From: Acidobacteriota bacterium
GTDB lineage: Bacteria > Acidobacteriota > Terriglobia > UBA7540
Assembly (NCBI GenBank): GCA_004298155.1
Contig: SCRD01000017.1
Span: forward strand, 124,001-188,000
Direction of reading: 5' to 3'
Length of the DNA: 64,000 nt
Shown here: positions 37,360-45,562 of the stretch, in pieces
How positions within the stretch are numbered: the first letter of the stretch is position 1
Layout: each line of letters opens with the position of its first letter
Position numbers and translations under genes: made by a program
The notes under the pieces: model-generated
Seen by the model: the letters and a program-made list of their open reading frames with translations, nothing else
Databases searched by the model: none
What the model was told of the DNA's origin: nothing

Positions 37360-38625
37360 ATGTCGCAAACGGGTGAGGGGCGTGCACGCCTCAGGAAGAC
37401 TTCGCGGCGGAGCTTTCTGAAAAGTGCCGCGGCATTGGGGGCGGGCGCGCCGGCCTTCTCTCACGATGCGCAGTTCCAGGCCAGCCGGGCCGGTCAAACG
37501 ATCCTCGCCTATGTTGGCAGCTACACTTTGCCGGCAGGCCCGGACGGGATGGTCGGCCGCGGGCAGGGAATCTATACCCTTGAAATGGATCCCGCCACGG
37601 GAGCTCTCAAGCAGCGCGAACTGATCAAGCGAAACACCAATCCGTCATTCATGGCCTACGACCCTGCGGGGAAGTACATGTATTGCGTCAATTGGACGCC
37701 GACCTACAAGGGAACAAAATCCGGGTCGGTGAGCGCTTACCTCATCGAGCGGCCGAGCGGCCACCTGACGCTGCTGAACACGGTGAGCTCGGAGGGCGCC
37801 AACCCCACCCATCTCAGCATTCATCCTTCGGGCAAATTCGTGCTGGTAGCGAGTTATTTTGGAGGCACCGTAGCCGTGCTCCCCATTCTCACCGGCGGCA
37901 GGCTGGGCGACGCCACCGACGTATCGCACGACCAGGGCAAGGTAGGGCCTGAGCGAGCGGCCAGCGCTCCACCAGGAAGCTTTGCTATCAGTGGGCATGA
38001 CCATCCGCACGCGCACATGGTGCAGGCTGATGCAGCAGGTCGCTTCGTATTCGCGGCCGACCTGGCGCTTGACCGTATCCTGGCCTGGAAATTCGATGCC
38101 GGGAAAGGAAAACTGGTCCCGAACGATCCTCCGTATATCGCTCTGCCGCCGGGCGACGGGCCGCGCCACTTTGCGTTTCACCCCAGCGGCCACTGGTTCT
38201 ATACGCTGCAGGAAGAGGGTTCCACCGTGGCCGTTTTCGATTATGATGCGGCGCGGGGCAGGCTCACCCTGAAGCAGACTGTCTCCAGCCTGCCGGCGGG
38301 ATTCACGGGCTCAAATTTCCCGGCTGAAATTCTGGTTTCACCCGACGGCAAATTTCTCTACGCTTCCAACCGCCTGCACGATACGATCGCCTGGTTTGCC
38401 ATCAGCGCCACCGGAACGCTTGCCTGGCGCGGCGAAGAATGGACTCGCGGCAATCATCCGCGGGCCTTTAACTGGGACCCCACGGGAAACTTTTTCTACG
38501 TGTGCAACCAGTTCGCCGACGCCATCACCACTTTTCGCCTCAATCGCGAAACCGGCGCCATCACCTTCACCGGGCAATACACTCCCGTGCCCAGCCCGGC
38601 ATCCATCATTTTCCTCACCCTTTAA
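37360..38625 (+). CDS. pgl: Tat-exported 6-phosphogluconolactonase-like beta-propeller
   Basis: This is a 421-residue protein with ATG behind GGAGGG. The N-terminus carries a twin-arginine signal (RRSFLKSAAALGAGAPAF, RR at 16-17). The mature part is a seven-bladed lactonase propeller: YVGSYT, GIYTLEMDPATG, NPSFMAYDPAGKYMYCVN, NPTHLSIHPSGKFVLVASY, DHPHAHMVQ, GPRHFAFHPSGHWFY, FPAEILVSPDGKFLYASNR and NHPRAFNWDPTGNFFYVCNQ. This family includes YbhE-type 6-phosphogluconolactonase, but an exported member more likely opens an extracytoplasmic sugar lactone or has another role. The gene symbol therefore reflects family, not proven substrate. Confidence 0.85.
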   Translation: MSQTGEGRARLRKTSRRSFLKSAAALGAGAPAFSHDAQFQASRAGQTILAYVGSYTLPAGPDGMVGRGQGIYTLEMDPATGALKQRELIKRNTNPSFMAYDPAGKYMYCVNWTPTYKGTKSGSVSAYLIERPSGHLTLLNTVSSEGANPTHLSIHPSGKFVLVASYFGGTVAVLPILTGGRLGDATDVSHDQGKVGPERAASAPPGSFAISGHDHPHAHMVQADAAGRFVFAADLALDRILAWKFDAGKGKLVPNDPPYIALPPGDGPRHFAFHPSGHWFYTLQEEGSTVAVFDYDAARGRLTLKQTVSSLPAGFTGSNFPAEILVSPDGKFLYASNRLHDTIAWFAISATGTLAWRGEEWTRGNHPRAFNWDPTGNFFYVCNQFADAITTFRLNRETGAITFTGQYTPVPSPASIIFLTL

Positions 38626-38795
38626 CGGGCAAGCGAAGAAATTGAAGGCGCAGTGTTGCCCGTGTTATGTCGCGGTCTTCGTCTAAAGCGACCGCACACA
38701 TCACAGGAACCGTGATGTACGCCCTACCCACGTTAGGGGCCAGGGTCAGTGAAATCATAAGCCGGATAGCGGGCTGCTGGAGGCTGCGGCCCGCC

Positions 38796-39908
38796 CTACA
38801 ACGTCCGGCGGAAGAGCAGCGTGGCGCAGGTCATCATGATGATGGTGAAGACGGTGAGAAACAACAGGTCGAAGGAGATGGCGGCAAACCCCGTGTTCTT
38901 GAGAAACAATGTCTTGAAGGCGTGCACAGCGTAGGTGAAGGGATCAACAACCGTAATGGCCTTCATCCATTGGGGGAAGGCGTTGATGGGATAGACGGCG
39001 CCCGAGGGAAAGAAGAGCAGGGTGTTGAGCACGCCAAAGACCGCGCGCGGCACCAACGGGTCGCTGATGCGCACCATCATCAGGAACATCATGCTGATCA
39101 GCGCCATCGAGCTGACAACGATCACCACCACAAGGCGCAGTAGCCGCAGCGGATCGAATGGATGCGGGATGCCCGCCAGCAAGGCACCGAGCGTGCTGAG
39201 CAGCAGTCCCGCCAGGATGGCTTTGCTGGCGCCCGAAAGCGTGAAACCCATGATCAATTCAAACTTGCTGATGGGCGTTACCAGATAGCCTTCATGCAGG
39301 CCGCGGGCCTTATCATCGATAAAGATGATGCCGCCGCCGATCATGGCCGAAACAAAAATGGCCAGCACAACGGAGCCCGCCAGCAGATACTGGATGTAGG
39401 GAACGTAAGGATAAAGCTCCACCACTTGCAAGCTGGCGCCGCGGGGCACGCGAGGCTCGACGCTGGGCTGGTTGTAGGCGCTCACCAGGCCTGTAAAGAC
39501 GCCCTCGAGCGCGCTGGTGACAAAGTTGTCCGTATTGTCTTCAACCAGGGCAATCTGCGGAGCGTGCTGCTCGAGAACGTTGCGCGAAAATTCGGGCGGG
39601 ATTTCCAGCAAGGCGTTGATGCGGCCCTCCTTGAGATCGGTGAGCGCCTGGCGCGGATCGTCGTAACTCACGGGGGTGAACGTTCTCGCGTTCGCGGCAA
39701 TCGCTCCAAACATCTCGCGCAGGCGTACAGTCTCAAGGCCGTGGTCCTGGTTGACGACGCCCACCTTCAGGTTTTTGATCTTGCCGCCGAAGGCGTATCC
39801 CAGCACCACCAGCTGCACCAGCGGAAAAATCAGCGAAGCCATCATCAGCGCAGGGCTGCGGAAGAACTTCAACAGGTCACGCTGGATGATGGCTGCAATG
39901 CGATTCAT
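38796..39908 (-). CDS. ABC-2 type transporter permease
   Basis: This is a 370-residue membrane protein of the YhhJ/YbhS-like ABC-2 permease type. One membrane helix near the N-terminus (ALMMASLIFPLVQLVVLGYAFGG) is followed by a long periplasmic domain (residues 45-175, with VVNQDHGLETVRLREMF) and five more helices near the C-terminus. Those include the conserved DKARGLHEGYLVTPIS segment and FFPSGAVYPINAFPQWM. It is the last gene of the TetR-HlyD-ATPase-permease operon, 44 bases after the ATPase gene, and would form a homodimeric export channel. Confidence 0.88.
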   Translation of the reverse strand: MNRIAAIIQRDLLKFFRSPALMMASLIFPLVQLVVLGYAFGGKIKNLKVGVVNQDHGLETVRLREMFGAIAANARTFTPVSYDDPRQALTDLKEGRINALLEIPPEFSRNVLEQHAPQIALVEDNTDNFVTSALEGVFTGLVSAYNQPSVEPRVPRGASLQVVELYPYVPYIQYLLAGSVVLAIFVSAMIGGGIIFIDDKARGLHEGYLVTPISKFELIMGFTLSGASKAILAGLLLSTLGALLAGIPHPFDPLRLLRLVVVIVVSSMALISMMFLMMVRISDPLVPRAVFGVLNTLLFFPSGAVYPINAFPQWMKAITVVDPFTYAVHAFKTLFLKNTGFAAISFDLLFLTVFTIIMMTCATLLFRRTL

Positions 39909-39952
39909 AAATGTTCCGTCCGGCTATAGACGGCGGCGCGTCCTCGGCCCCG

Positions 39953-40939
39953 TCAATTTCGCGGAGGCATCAGGCTCGTTTCGTAGGAGTGTTCCTGCAA
40001 CTCGTCGCGAAGCTGTCTGCCGGTGTAATGCGTAAAAACGTCGTCCAGCGTGGTGCTCTGCACCGAAAGCGACAATATCTCGATGCCAGCCCCGCGCACC
40101 GCTTCCATCAGCTCGACGGTTGTCCTGGGACCGTTGTGCGATGCAATGCGGTAAATGTGGTCGTGCTCGACAACACTTTCAACATGCGGCAGATGTTGCA
40201 GCGTTTCCTGCCAGCCCACAGGAATGGCCGAGAAGCTGACCTCCAGAAAACTCGCCGCCGGAATCGATGCCTTCAGCTTCATCGGCGAATCCAGCGCCAT
40301 CAGCTTCCCGTGATCGACAATGGCAATGCGGTCGCACAGGCGGTCGGCTTCGTCCATATAGTGCGTGGTCAGCAGGACCGTCAGGTCACGCTTCTTCTTG
40401 ATGTTCACCAGCATCTCCCACACTGCGATGCGCGACGTCGGATCAAGGCCCGTGGTCGGCTCATCAAGGAAGAAGATTTTGGGCTCGTGCACCAGCCCGC
40501 GCGCAATTTCAAGCCTGCGCCGCATTCCGCCGGAAAGGTGCTTGACGGGATGCTTTGCCCACTTTTCCAGTTCCACGGCGCGCAGCAGCTCCACGATGAT
40601 CTGCGAGCGCCGGCTGCGCGGCACGCCGTAGAGTTTGGCAAAGATGGACAGATTTTCCTCCGCGCTCAAGTCGAGATCGGAAGTCATTGCCTGCGGAATC
40701 ACGCCGATGCAGTTCCGCACTTCGTTTTGCTGGCGGACCACGTCAAAGCCGTTCACCAACGCCGTACCCTCGGTGGGTGGAATCAACGTAGTCAGCATGC
40801 GGATCAGCGTGGACTTGCCGGCGCCGTTCGGGCCCAGCAGGCCGAAAATCTCGCCTTCCTGCACACTGAAGCTGAGTGCGTCAACGGCTATGAATCCGTC
40901 GAAGCGCTTGGTCAGCTTTTCCACATCTATCGCTGCCAT
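39953..40939 (-). CDS. ABC transporter ATP-binding protein
   Basis: This is a 328-residue ATPase of the drug-export (YhhF/CcmA-like) type. Walker A is GPNGAGKST (about residues 39-47), the signature is LSGGMRRRLEIARGL, Walker B is IFFLDEPTTGLDP and the switch His is in VLLTTHYMDEAD. The C-terminal 90 residues form the DUF4162-like domain common in this class. ATG at 40939 follows GAGGAA; an in-frame TTG 15 bases upstream is rejected. It pairs with the ABC-2 permease and the HlyD-like adaptor of the same operon. Confidence 0.93.
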   Translation of the reverse strand: MAAIDVEKLTKRFDGFIAVDALSFSVQEGEIFGLLGPNGAGKSTLIRMLTTLIPPTEGTALVNGFDVVRQQNEVRNCIGVIPQAMTSDLDLSAEENLSIFAKLYGVPRSRRSQIIVELLRAVELEKWAKHPVKHLSGGMRRRLEIARGLVHEPKIFFLDEPTTGLDPTSRIAVWEMLVNIKKKRDLTVLLTTHYMDEADRLCDRIAIVDHGKLMALDSPMKLKASIPAASFLEVSFSAIPVGWQETLQHLPHVESVVEHDHIYRIASHNGPRTTVELMEAVRGAGIEILSLSVQSTTLDDVFTHYTGRQLRDELQEHSYETSLMPPRN

Positions 40940-40992
40940 TCCACAATTCCTCAACTGAAAGCCTGATGGATGTTCTCGCCGGGCGATGGAGC

Positions 40993-42048
40993 CTATTGCC
41001 CGTCGTTGACCGGCACCGTGACAAAGGCCGTGAGTCCCGGCGCGAGCCTGCGGTCCTGATTATCCACGCGCAGCCGAACTTCGAATGTTTTGATGTCGCG
41101 TTTGGTGCGGCTGACGTCGCGCTGGGTGGCATACTCGGCGTCCACGCCGCGGAGATAAACGGTCCCTGTGCGTTCCAGCCCGCCGGGGAAGCTGACGGCC
41201 AGGCGTTCCCCGATGCGGATGAGATGAATATCTGTTTCAGGAACGTCCGCTCGCACCCAGAGCTTGTCCGGGTCGTAAAGCACCACGATGGCCTGGGCGG
41301 GATTGACCACCTCGCCTGTGAGCGCCGCCCGCAGTGTTACCAGCCCGTTGATCGGCGAGCGGATTTCCGTGTAGTCCAGGCGCGCCCGGGCAGCCTGGTC
41401 CTGCGCCTGCGCCGCCCGAAACTGGTGCTGATTTGCGGCAAGCTGGCGTTCGCGCATGGTGACCTGCTCGGCGTTGGAACGGGCAAGCGCCACCGCCGCG
41501 CGGGCCGCCTGCACTTGCTTTTCGACCGATTCAACGTTCGCCTGCGCCGTCTGCAGCGTGGCCTCCGCCTGGTCCTGCTGCTGCTGTGAAACAATCTGCT
41601 GCTTGAACAATCCCGCGGTGCGCGTGTAATTCTGCCGGGCGAGTTCGAGGTTGGCCTGGGACTGCTTCAACTGCGCTTCGGTCGCGGACAGGTTGGCTTC
41701 CGCCTGGCGAATCTGGTCGCTCGTCTGCAGTTCCTGGAATTTCAGCGAAGCGCGCGCCGCACCCACCTGGGCGCTCGCGCTCTTCATCGACGAAGCGTAA
41801 AATGACTGGTCCGCCTGCAGCTCCCTGGGCACAATTGTCGCCAGCAGTTGCCCTTTGGTCACGGATTCGCCTTCATCCACCAGCACCTGTTGCAGCCTCC
41901 CGGCGATCTGCGAGCTGACAGAGACGGAGTCCGCGTCCACCAGGCCGGTGAGGACGAGGCCCTTTGACGGCGGGCGCGTGATGACGTAAACGGCGATGCT
42001 TGCCAGTACCACCAGGCCCAGAATCACAATAAACAGTCTTCGCGTCAT
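40993..42048 (-). CDS. HlyD-family membrane fusion protein
   Basis: This is a 351-residue periplasmic adaptor. It has one N-terminal membrane anchor (LFIVILGLVVLASIAVYVI), a biotinyl-lipoyl half (VSSQIAGRLQQVLVDEGESVTKGQLLA), a long Gln/Ala-rich coiled coil (about residues 75-220, with QQQQDQAEATLQTAQANVE as an example) and the second lipoyl half (YTEIRSPINGLVTLRAALTGEVV), followed by a beta-barrel domain. The ATG overlaps the stop of the TetR gene by four bases. It most resembles YbhG of the YbhGFSR exporter and would bridge the ABC transporter to the outer membrane. No TolC-like gene is in the window. Confidence 0.92.
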   Translation of the reverse strand: MTRRLFIVILGLVVLASIAVYVITRPPSKGLVLTGLVDADSVSVSSQIAGRLQQVLVDEGESVTKGQLLATIVPRELQADQSFYASSMKSASAQVGAARASLKFQELQTSDQIRQAEANLSATEAQLKQSQANLELARQNYTRTAGLFKQQIVSQQQQDQAEATLQTAQANVESVEKQVQAARAAVALARSNAEQVTMRERQLAANQHQFRAAQAQDQAARARLDYTEIRSPINGLVTLRAALTGEVVNPAQAIVVLYDPDKLWVRADVPETDIHLIRIGERLAVSFPGGLERTGTVYLRGVDAEYATQRDVSRTKRDIKTFEVRLRVDNQDRRLAPGLTAFVTVPVNDGQ

Positions 42049-42698
42049 TTGGAATCTGCCCCTCGATTCGTGAAAAGCGCCCGTCGGGCGAAACTGAGGA
42101 CCTCCTGTTTCCTTCTGGCCAGCTGTGATTTCCGGTAAGGATCTTCGATGATTCCGGCGGCTTTCAGCACCGGCGCCGCCGAAAAATAAAACACCGTCAG
42201 GGCCACAAGCGAGATGGCTGTATGGGTGCTGTCGGAGGCGGCGATTTCACCGCTGCGGATGCCCTGCGCGATCACCGCCTGAAACTTCCTTGCCACCGGA
42301 GAAAAATACCTTTTTCGGATGCGCATAAAAGGCCGTGAGTCCGCCATGATGAACCGCTGGAAGATCTTGGGATAGTCAGCCCGCGCGGCGATAAAATCAA
42401 AGTGCATGCTCACATAGTCGAGGACCTTGTCCTTCACGGTCCGCTGGCTGCCGAGTAAATCCAGCGCCTGTTGATGGAACTCCTTCATGTGCCGTTCAAC
42501 CACGGCCAGGTACAGCGCGTCCTTGCTCTTGAAATAGTAATAGATAAGGGCCTTGTTGACCCCGGCAGCGCGGGCGATGGCGTCGATGCGCGCGCCGGCC
42601 AGTCCCCGCTCCGCAAAAATGTGTTCGGCAGCGCGCAGGATAACTGTGCGGGACTCAGGCGTGCTCGCGGCCCCCCGGACTGATGCCTTCTTCCGCAT
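42045..42698 (-). CDS. TetR family transcriptional regulator of the efflux operon
   Basis: This is a 217-residue repressor. The helix-turn-helix is at about residues 20-60 (ILRAAEHIFAERGLAGARIDAIARAAGVNKALIYYYF; key parts are FAERGLAGARI and AAGVNKALIYYYF). The ligand-binding region resembles the CecR/YbiH type with a DUF1956-like C-terminus. ATG at 42698 is chosen; an in-frame GTG six bases upstream is an alternative. It overlaps the HlyD gene by four bases and is the first gene of the operon. A perfect palindrome lies 13 bases upstream of its start, so it probably represses itself and the transporter until a ligand is bound. Confidence 0.92.
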   Translation of the reverse strand: MRKKASVRGAASTPESRTVILRAAEHIFAERGLAGARIDAIARAAGVNKALIYYYFKSKDALYLAVVERHMKEFHQQALDLLGSQRTVKDKVLDYVSMHFDFIAARADYPKIFQRFIMADSRPFMRIRKRYFSPVARKFQAVIAQGIRSGEIAASDSTHTAISLVALTVFYFSAAPVLKAAGIIEDPYRKSQLARRKQEVLSFARRALFTNRGADSK

Positions 42699-42710
42699 CG
42701 ACACACCAAT

Positions 42711-42756
42711 TAACTATATAGTTAGTTAAATATCATGCCTGCGGGTGATCTGTCAA
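42711..42756 (-). promoter_or_regulatory. Promoter and palindromic operator of the TetR-efflux operon
   Basis: On the minus strand, TTGACA (42751-42756) and GATATT (42729-42734) are separated by 16 bases. Directly downstream lies the perfect 14-base palindrome TAACTATATAGTTA (42711-42724), where transcription should start. A TetR dimer bound there would block the promoter. Confidence 0.78.
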
Positions 42757-42794
42757 GATAGCGGGAAGTGTCTGCAAGGCGTGATTTGCCGGAG

Positions 42795-43895
42795 CTACCT
42801 GCCGTGATCGTAGCGCGTCTCTTCTTTTTCGCGGTGGTGTTCAAACGCAAGCTGGATCAGGCGGTCCAGCAACGCCGGGTAGGGCAGGCCGCTGGCCTCC
42901 CACATCTTCGGATACATGCTGATAGGCGTAAACCCTGGGATGGTGTTGACCTCATTCACAAACAATTTGCCGCTCCGGCGGTCGAGCAGGAAATCCACGC
43001 GCGCCATGCCGGCGCAGTCCACGGCGCGGAAGGCGCGCAGGGCCAGATCTTTCACTGAGCGTGTCTGCGCGCGCGAAAGTTTCGCAGGGATGATCAGTTC
43101 GGAGCCTTCCTTCACGTACTTGGCCTCGTAATCGTAAAACTCGTTCACCGGAATGATTTCCCCGGGCACCGAGGCTTCCGGCTGGTCGTTCCCGAGCACT
43201 GAACATTCAATTTCACGCGCGTCGAGGCCTTTCTCGACGATCACCTTGCGGTCATACTCCGCCGCGAGGTCGAGCGCTCTGGCCAGTTCTGCGCGCCCAC
43301 GAACCTTGCTGATACCCACGGAGGAGCCCAGGTTGGCCGGCTTGACGAACAGCGGGTAGCCGAGCTTCGTTTCAATCAGCCTGCGCAGCCGCGCCGGGCT
43401 CTGCTTCCACTCGCTGCGCAAAACCATCACCCATTCCACCACGGGAAGTCCCGCGTCGCGGAACAGGCGCTTCATCACGTCTTTGTCCATGCCCGCGGCG
43501 GAGCCCAGCACTCCCGCGCCGACGTATGGGATTCCGGCAAGCTCCAGCAGACCCTGGATGGTGCCGTCTTCGCCAAACGTTCCGTGCAGAACGGGGAAAA
43601 TGACGTCGACCTGCGGCCGTGCTTTTTGAAGCCGGTCTTCATCCAAGGGAACAAGCTGCGGTCCCTGAGGATCAACTGACGGAATGACAGCCGTACCCTT
43701 GCGAAGAACATCGGGCAACAGCTTAAGGGCTCCTGATCCAAGGCGCCATTGCCCTTCTCGGCTGATCCCGATGGGCACCACCTCATATTTTGCACGGTCC
43801 AGCGCCCCGACCACGGAAGCGGCGGAAACCAGCGAGACCTCATGCTCGCCCGAACGCCCGCCGAACAGGACACCGACTCGAATTCGCTTTTTCAC
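42795..43895 (-). CDS. ddl: D-alanine--D-alanine ligase
   Basis: This 366-residue ATP-grasp enzyme makes the D-Ala-D-Ala dipeptide for peptidoglycan. Signatures are VGVLFGGRSGEHEVSLVSA at the N-terminus, FPVLHGTFGEDGTIQGLLELAGIPYVG, the ATP-binding KPANLGSSVGISK, EKGLDAREIECSVLGN, and the metal-binding MARVDFLLD and NEVNTIPGFTPISMYP. The length is standard for the large-type Ddl. The start overlaps the arginase stop by four bases (ATGA), so the two are translationally coupled. The pairing with arginase is unusual. Confidence 0.96.
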   Translation of the reverse strand: MKKRIRVGVLFGGRSGEHEVSLVSAASVVGALDRAKYEVVPIGISREGQWRLGSGALKLLPDVLRKGTAVIPSVDPQGPQLVPLDEDRLQKARPQVDVIFPVLHGTFGEDGTIQGLLELAGIPYVGAGVLGSAAGMDKDVMKRLFRDAGLPVVEWVMVLRSEWKQSPARLRRLIETKLGYPLFVKPANLGSSVGISKVRGRAELARALDLAAEYDRKVIVEKGLDAREIECSVLGNDQPEASVPGEIIPVNEFYDYEAKYVKEGSELIIPAKLSRAQTRSVKDLALRAFRAVDCAGMARVDFLLDRRSGKLFVNEVNTIPGFTPISMYPKMWEASGLPYPALLDRLIQLAFEHHREKEETRYDHGR

Positions 43896-44797
43896 AGGAT
43901 TTTTTTCCCCAGAGCCGAAGCTGCCATCCCCACTGCCAGAATCGCCGTCCGGTTGAGGACGTCGATAATCGGATTCACCTCAACGACCTCGAGCGCCAGC
44001 ATCTTCTTCGTGTCAGAAATCATCTCCATGATCAAATGGGCTTCCCGGAAGGTAATCCCGCCCGGCACGGGTGTCCCCACACCGGGCGCCTCGTGCGGAT
44101 CGACCACGTCCATATCCAGTGATACCACATAACCCGCCGTGCTGTTGGTGGCGGCCGAGATGCTTTTTTCCATCACAGTTCGCAGGCCGTTTTCATCAAT
44201 ATCACGCATGGTAAAGGCGTGCACGCCGGAATCCTTTACCAGCCGGCGCTCGCGGCTGTCGAGGTCGCGCAGCCCGATAAGCGCGCAATTCTTAGCCTGC
44301 ACCTTGGGCGTAAAGCCCTCGATATGCGTCAGCTCTTCGGGGCCGAAACCGAGCGATGCGGCAAACGGCATGCCGTGAATGTTGCCGCTGGGGCTGGTTT
44401 CCGGCGTGTTCATGTCGGCGTGCGCGTCAATCCAGATGCAGCCGATTGACTGGCCCCGTTCGTGATAGAGCCTCGAGACGCCCGCCTGCGTCCCAACCGC
44501 AATCGAGTGGTCGCCGCCCAGCGAAATCGGGAACCAGCCATCCGTGACCGTCTGGTAAACGCGCTCCGCGGCTTCCCGGCACGTCCCGGCAATTTCCTTC
44601 AGATACTTGGCGCGCTTGTCGCCAAAATGCTGCTCCTCGGCAATCCGCACATGAATGTTTCCGCCGTCTTCCACGTGATGGCCAAGCGCCCTGAGCGCGG
44701 AATTCAACCCCGCCGCGCGCACCGCTGACGGACCCATGTCCACGCCGCGCCGCGCCTGCCCAAGATCAAGCGGAATTCCAAGAACGCGAATGTTCAT
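43892..44797 (-). CDS. rocF: Arginase
   Basis: This 301-residue Mn-dependent enzyme hydrolyses arginine to ornithine and urea. The metal and substrate residues are in ISLGGDHSIAVG, IWIDAHADMNTPETSPSGNIHGMP, LSLDMDVVDP-type (here VVSLDMDVVDPHEAPGVGTP) and ALEVVEVNP. These match bacterial arginase (RocF) more closely than agmatinase, since SPSGNIHGMP is the arginase substrate loop. It is the first gene of a two-gene unit with ddl, overlapping it by four bases, and is divergent from the decayed toxin-antitoxin locus. Confidence 0.94.
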   Translation of the reverse strand: MNIRVLGIPLDLGQARRGVDMGPSAVRAAGLNSALRALGHHVEDGGNIHVRIAEEQHFGDKRAKYLKEIAGTCREAAERVYQTVTDGWFPISLGGDHSIAVGTQAGVSRLYHERGQSIGCIWIDAHADMNTPETSPSGNIHGMPFAASLGFGPEELTHIEGFTPKVQAKNCALIGLRDLDSRERRLVKDSGVHAFTMRDIDENGLRTVMEKSISAATNSTAGYVVSLDMDVVDPHEAPGVGTPVPGGITFREAHLIMEMISDTKKMLALEVVEVNPIIDVLNRTAILAVGMAASALGKKIL

Positions 44798-44861
44798 AGC
44801 TTGCCCTGCCCGGCGCCCACAGGAAGCATAAAGCGATTATCATAGCGCGAAGTGTGAATTT

Positions 44862-45323
44862 ATGCTGAAGGCCGCCGCAGTGGATAACTCAAAGCTGATC
44901 GGTTTGATGAAGGGCAAGGTGGTGGTTCGCGGCGGCATCTTCACCACCGCCGCAAATGGGATGATCAATCTCGGCACTCACTCCCTGATCTCGCTCATCG
45001 CCGGTGATGCCAGAGAGGCAGAACGCCGCCTGGCGGTTCATAAGCGGCTGGCGGTCTCAGACATTGTTCTCTGAGAACCTTCCATGCTTGTGAGGCGCCG
45101 GCGCATCGTCCTGGGCCTCGACAGCCCGGAATTCCGCCTCAGGCTCCAGAATCTGGCCGTCCTTCCCATCACGCCGGAAATCACGGGGCAATGCGCTCAG
45201 CTCGATTTCACTTCCGGCCCCGCCGACGAAATCATTGCCGCCACCAGCATCGTCGAAAAGATACCACTCATGATCTGCGGCCTGCGTATGCGGCGCTCCA
45301 AAATGGTTCCTTTCGCCAATTAG
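44862..45323 (+). pseudogene. Decayed Phd-VapC toxin-antitoxin module
   Basis: Read in one frame, this locus shows the C-terminal end of a Phd/VapB-type antitoxin (SKLIGLMKGKVVVRGGIFTT) fused directly to a VapC-like PIN toxin that starts MINLGTHSLISLIAGD at 44961. The toxin reads on to RLAVSDIVL, then an in-frame TGA (45072-45074) where PIN proteins usually have Trp (DIxLWE). After the stop it continues in the same frame with RRRRIVLGLDSPEFRLRLQ, LPITPEI, GPADEIIAATSIVEKIPL and MRRSKMVPFAN. Catalytic acids are lost: LDTH is LGTH, DPAD is GPAD and TRDRR is ICGLR. The module is inactive. Confidence 0.75.
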
Positions 45324-45400
45324 CAGGTGGCTATGGTTGAATCGCAGTTTGATTTGAAAGAAAGGAGGTCCTTCCCGTTGCCCTCGGCCAGTTAAAAGCT

Positions 45401-45490
45401 CCAACACAGAGTACACGGAGAACCTCACAGTCCTCTGTGTTGGATGTTTTCATGGCACAGAGCGCACGGAGAAAAACTCAAGCCTCCACA
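45401..45490. repeat. CACAGAG/CACGGAGA-type dispersed repeat with long hairpin
   Basis: A perfect 11-bp inverted repeat (CCAACACAGAG, 45401-45411, and CTCTGTGTTGG, 45433-45443) flanks ACACGGAGAACCTCACAGT-like sequence. A second imperfect copy of the core (CACAGAGCGCACGGAGA, then CTCCACAGG) follows at about 45456-45490. This looks like a dispersed intergenic repeat. It lies in the gap between the dead toxin-antitoxin locus and the DUF2321 gene. Confidence 0.5.
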
Positions 45491-45562
45491 GGCTGAAGCC
45501 CATTCATTGTTTCGGCTTTTCGCGCACATCGTAAACACCGCGATGTATATGCCACATGCGTG

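Noticed and set aside
38693-38720. CATCAC/GTGATG hairpin between the lactonase and ABC permease genes as a terminator
   Set aside because: Stem of only six pairs and no T run on either strand.
39162-40966. Long plus-strand open frames of 255 and 351 codons
   Set aside because: They lie antisense to the ABC permease and ATPase genes, which show all Walker and signature motifs.
45072-45074. In-frame TGA in the VapC-like frame considered as selenocysteine
   Set aside because: The position normally holds Trp, not a catalytic Cys, and other catalytic residues are lost, so it is an ordinary nonsense mutation.
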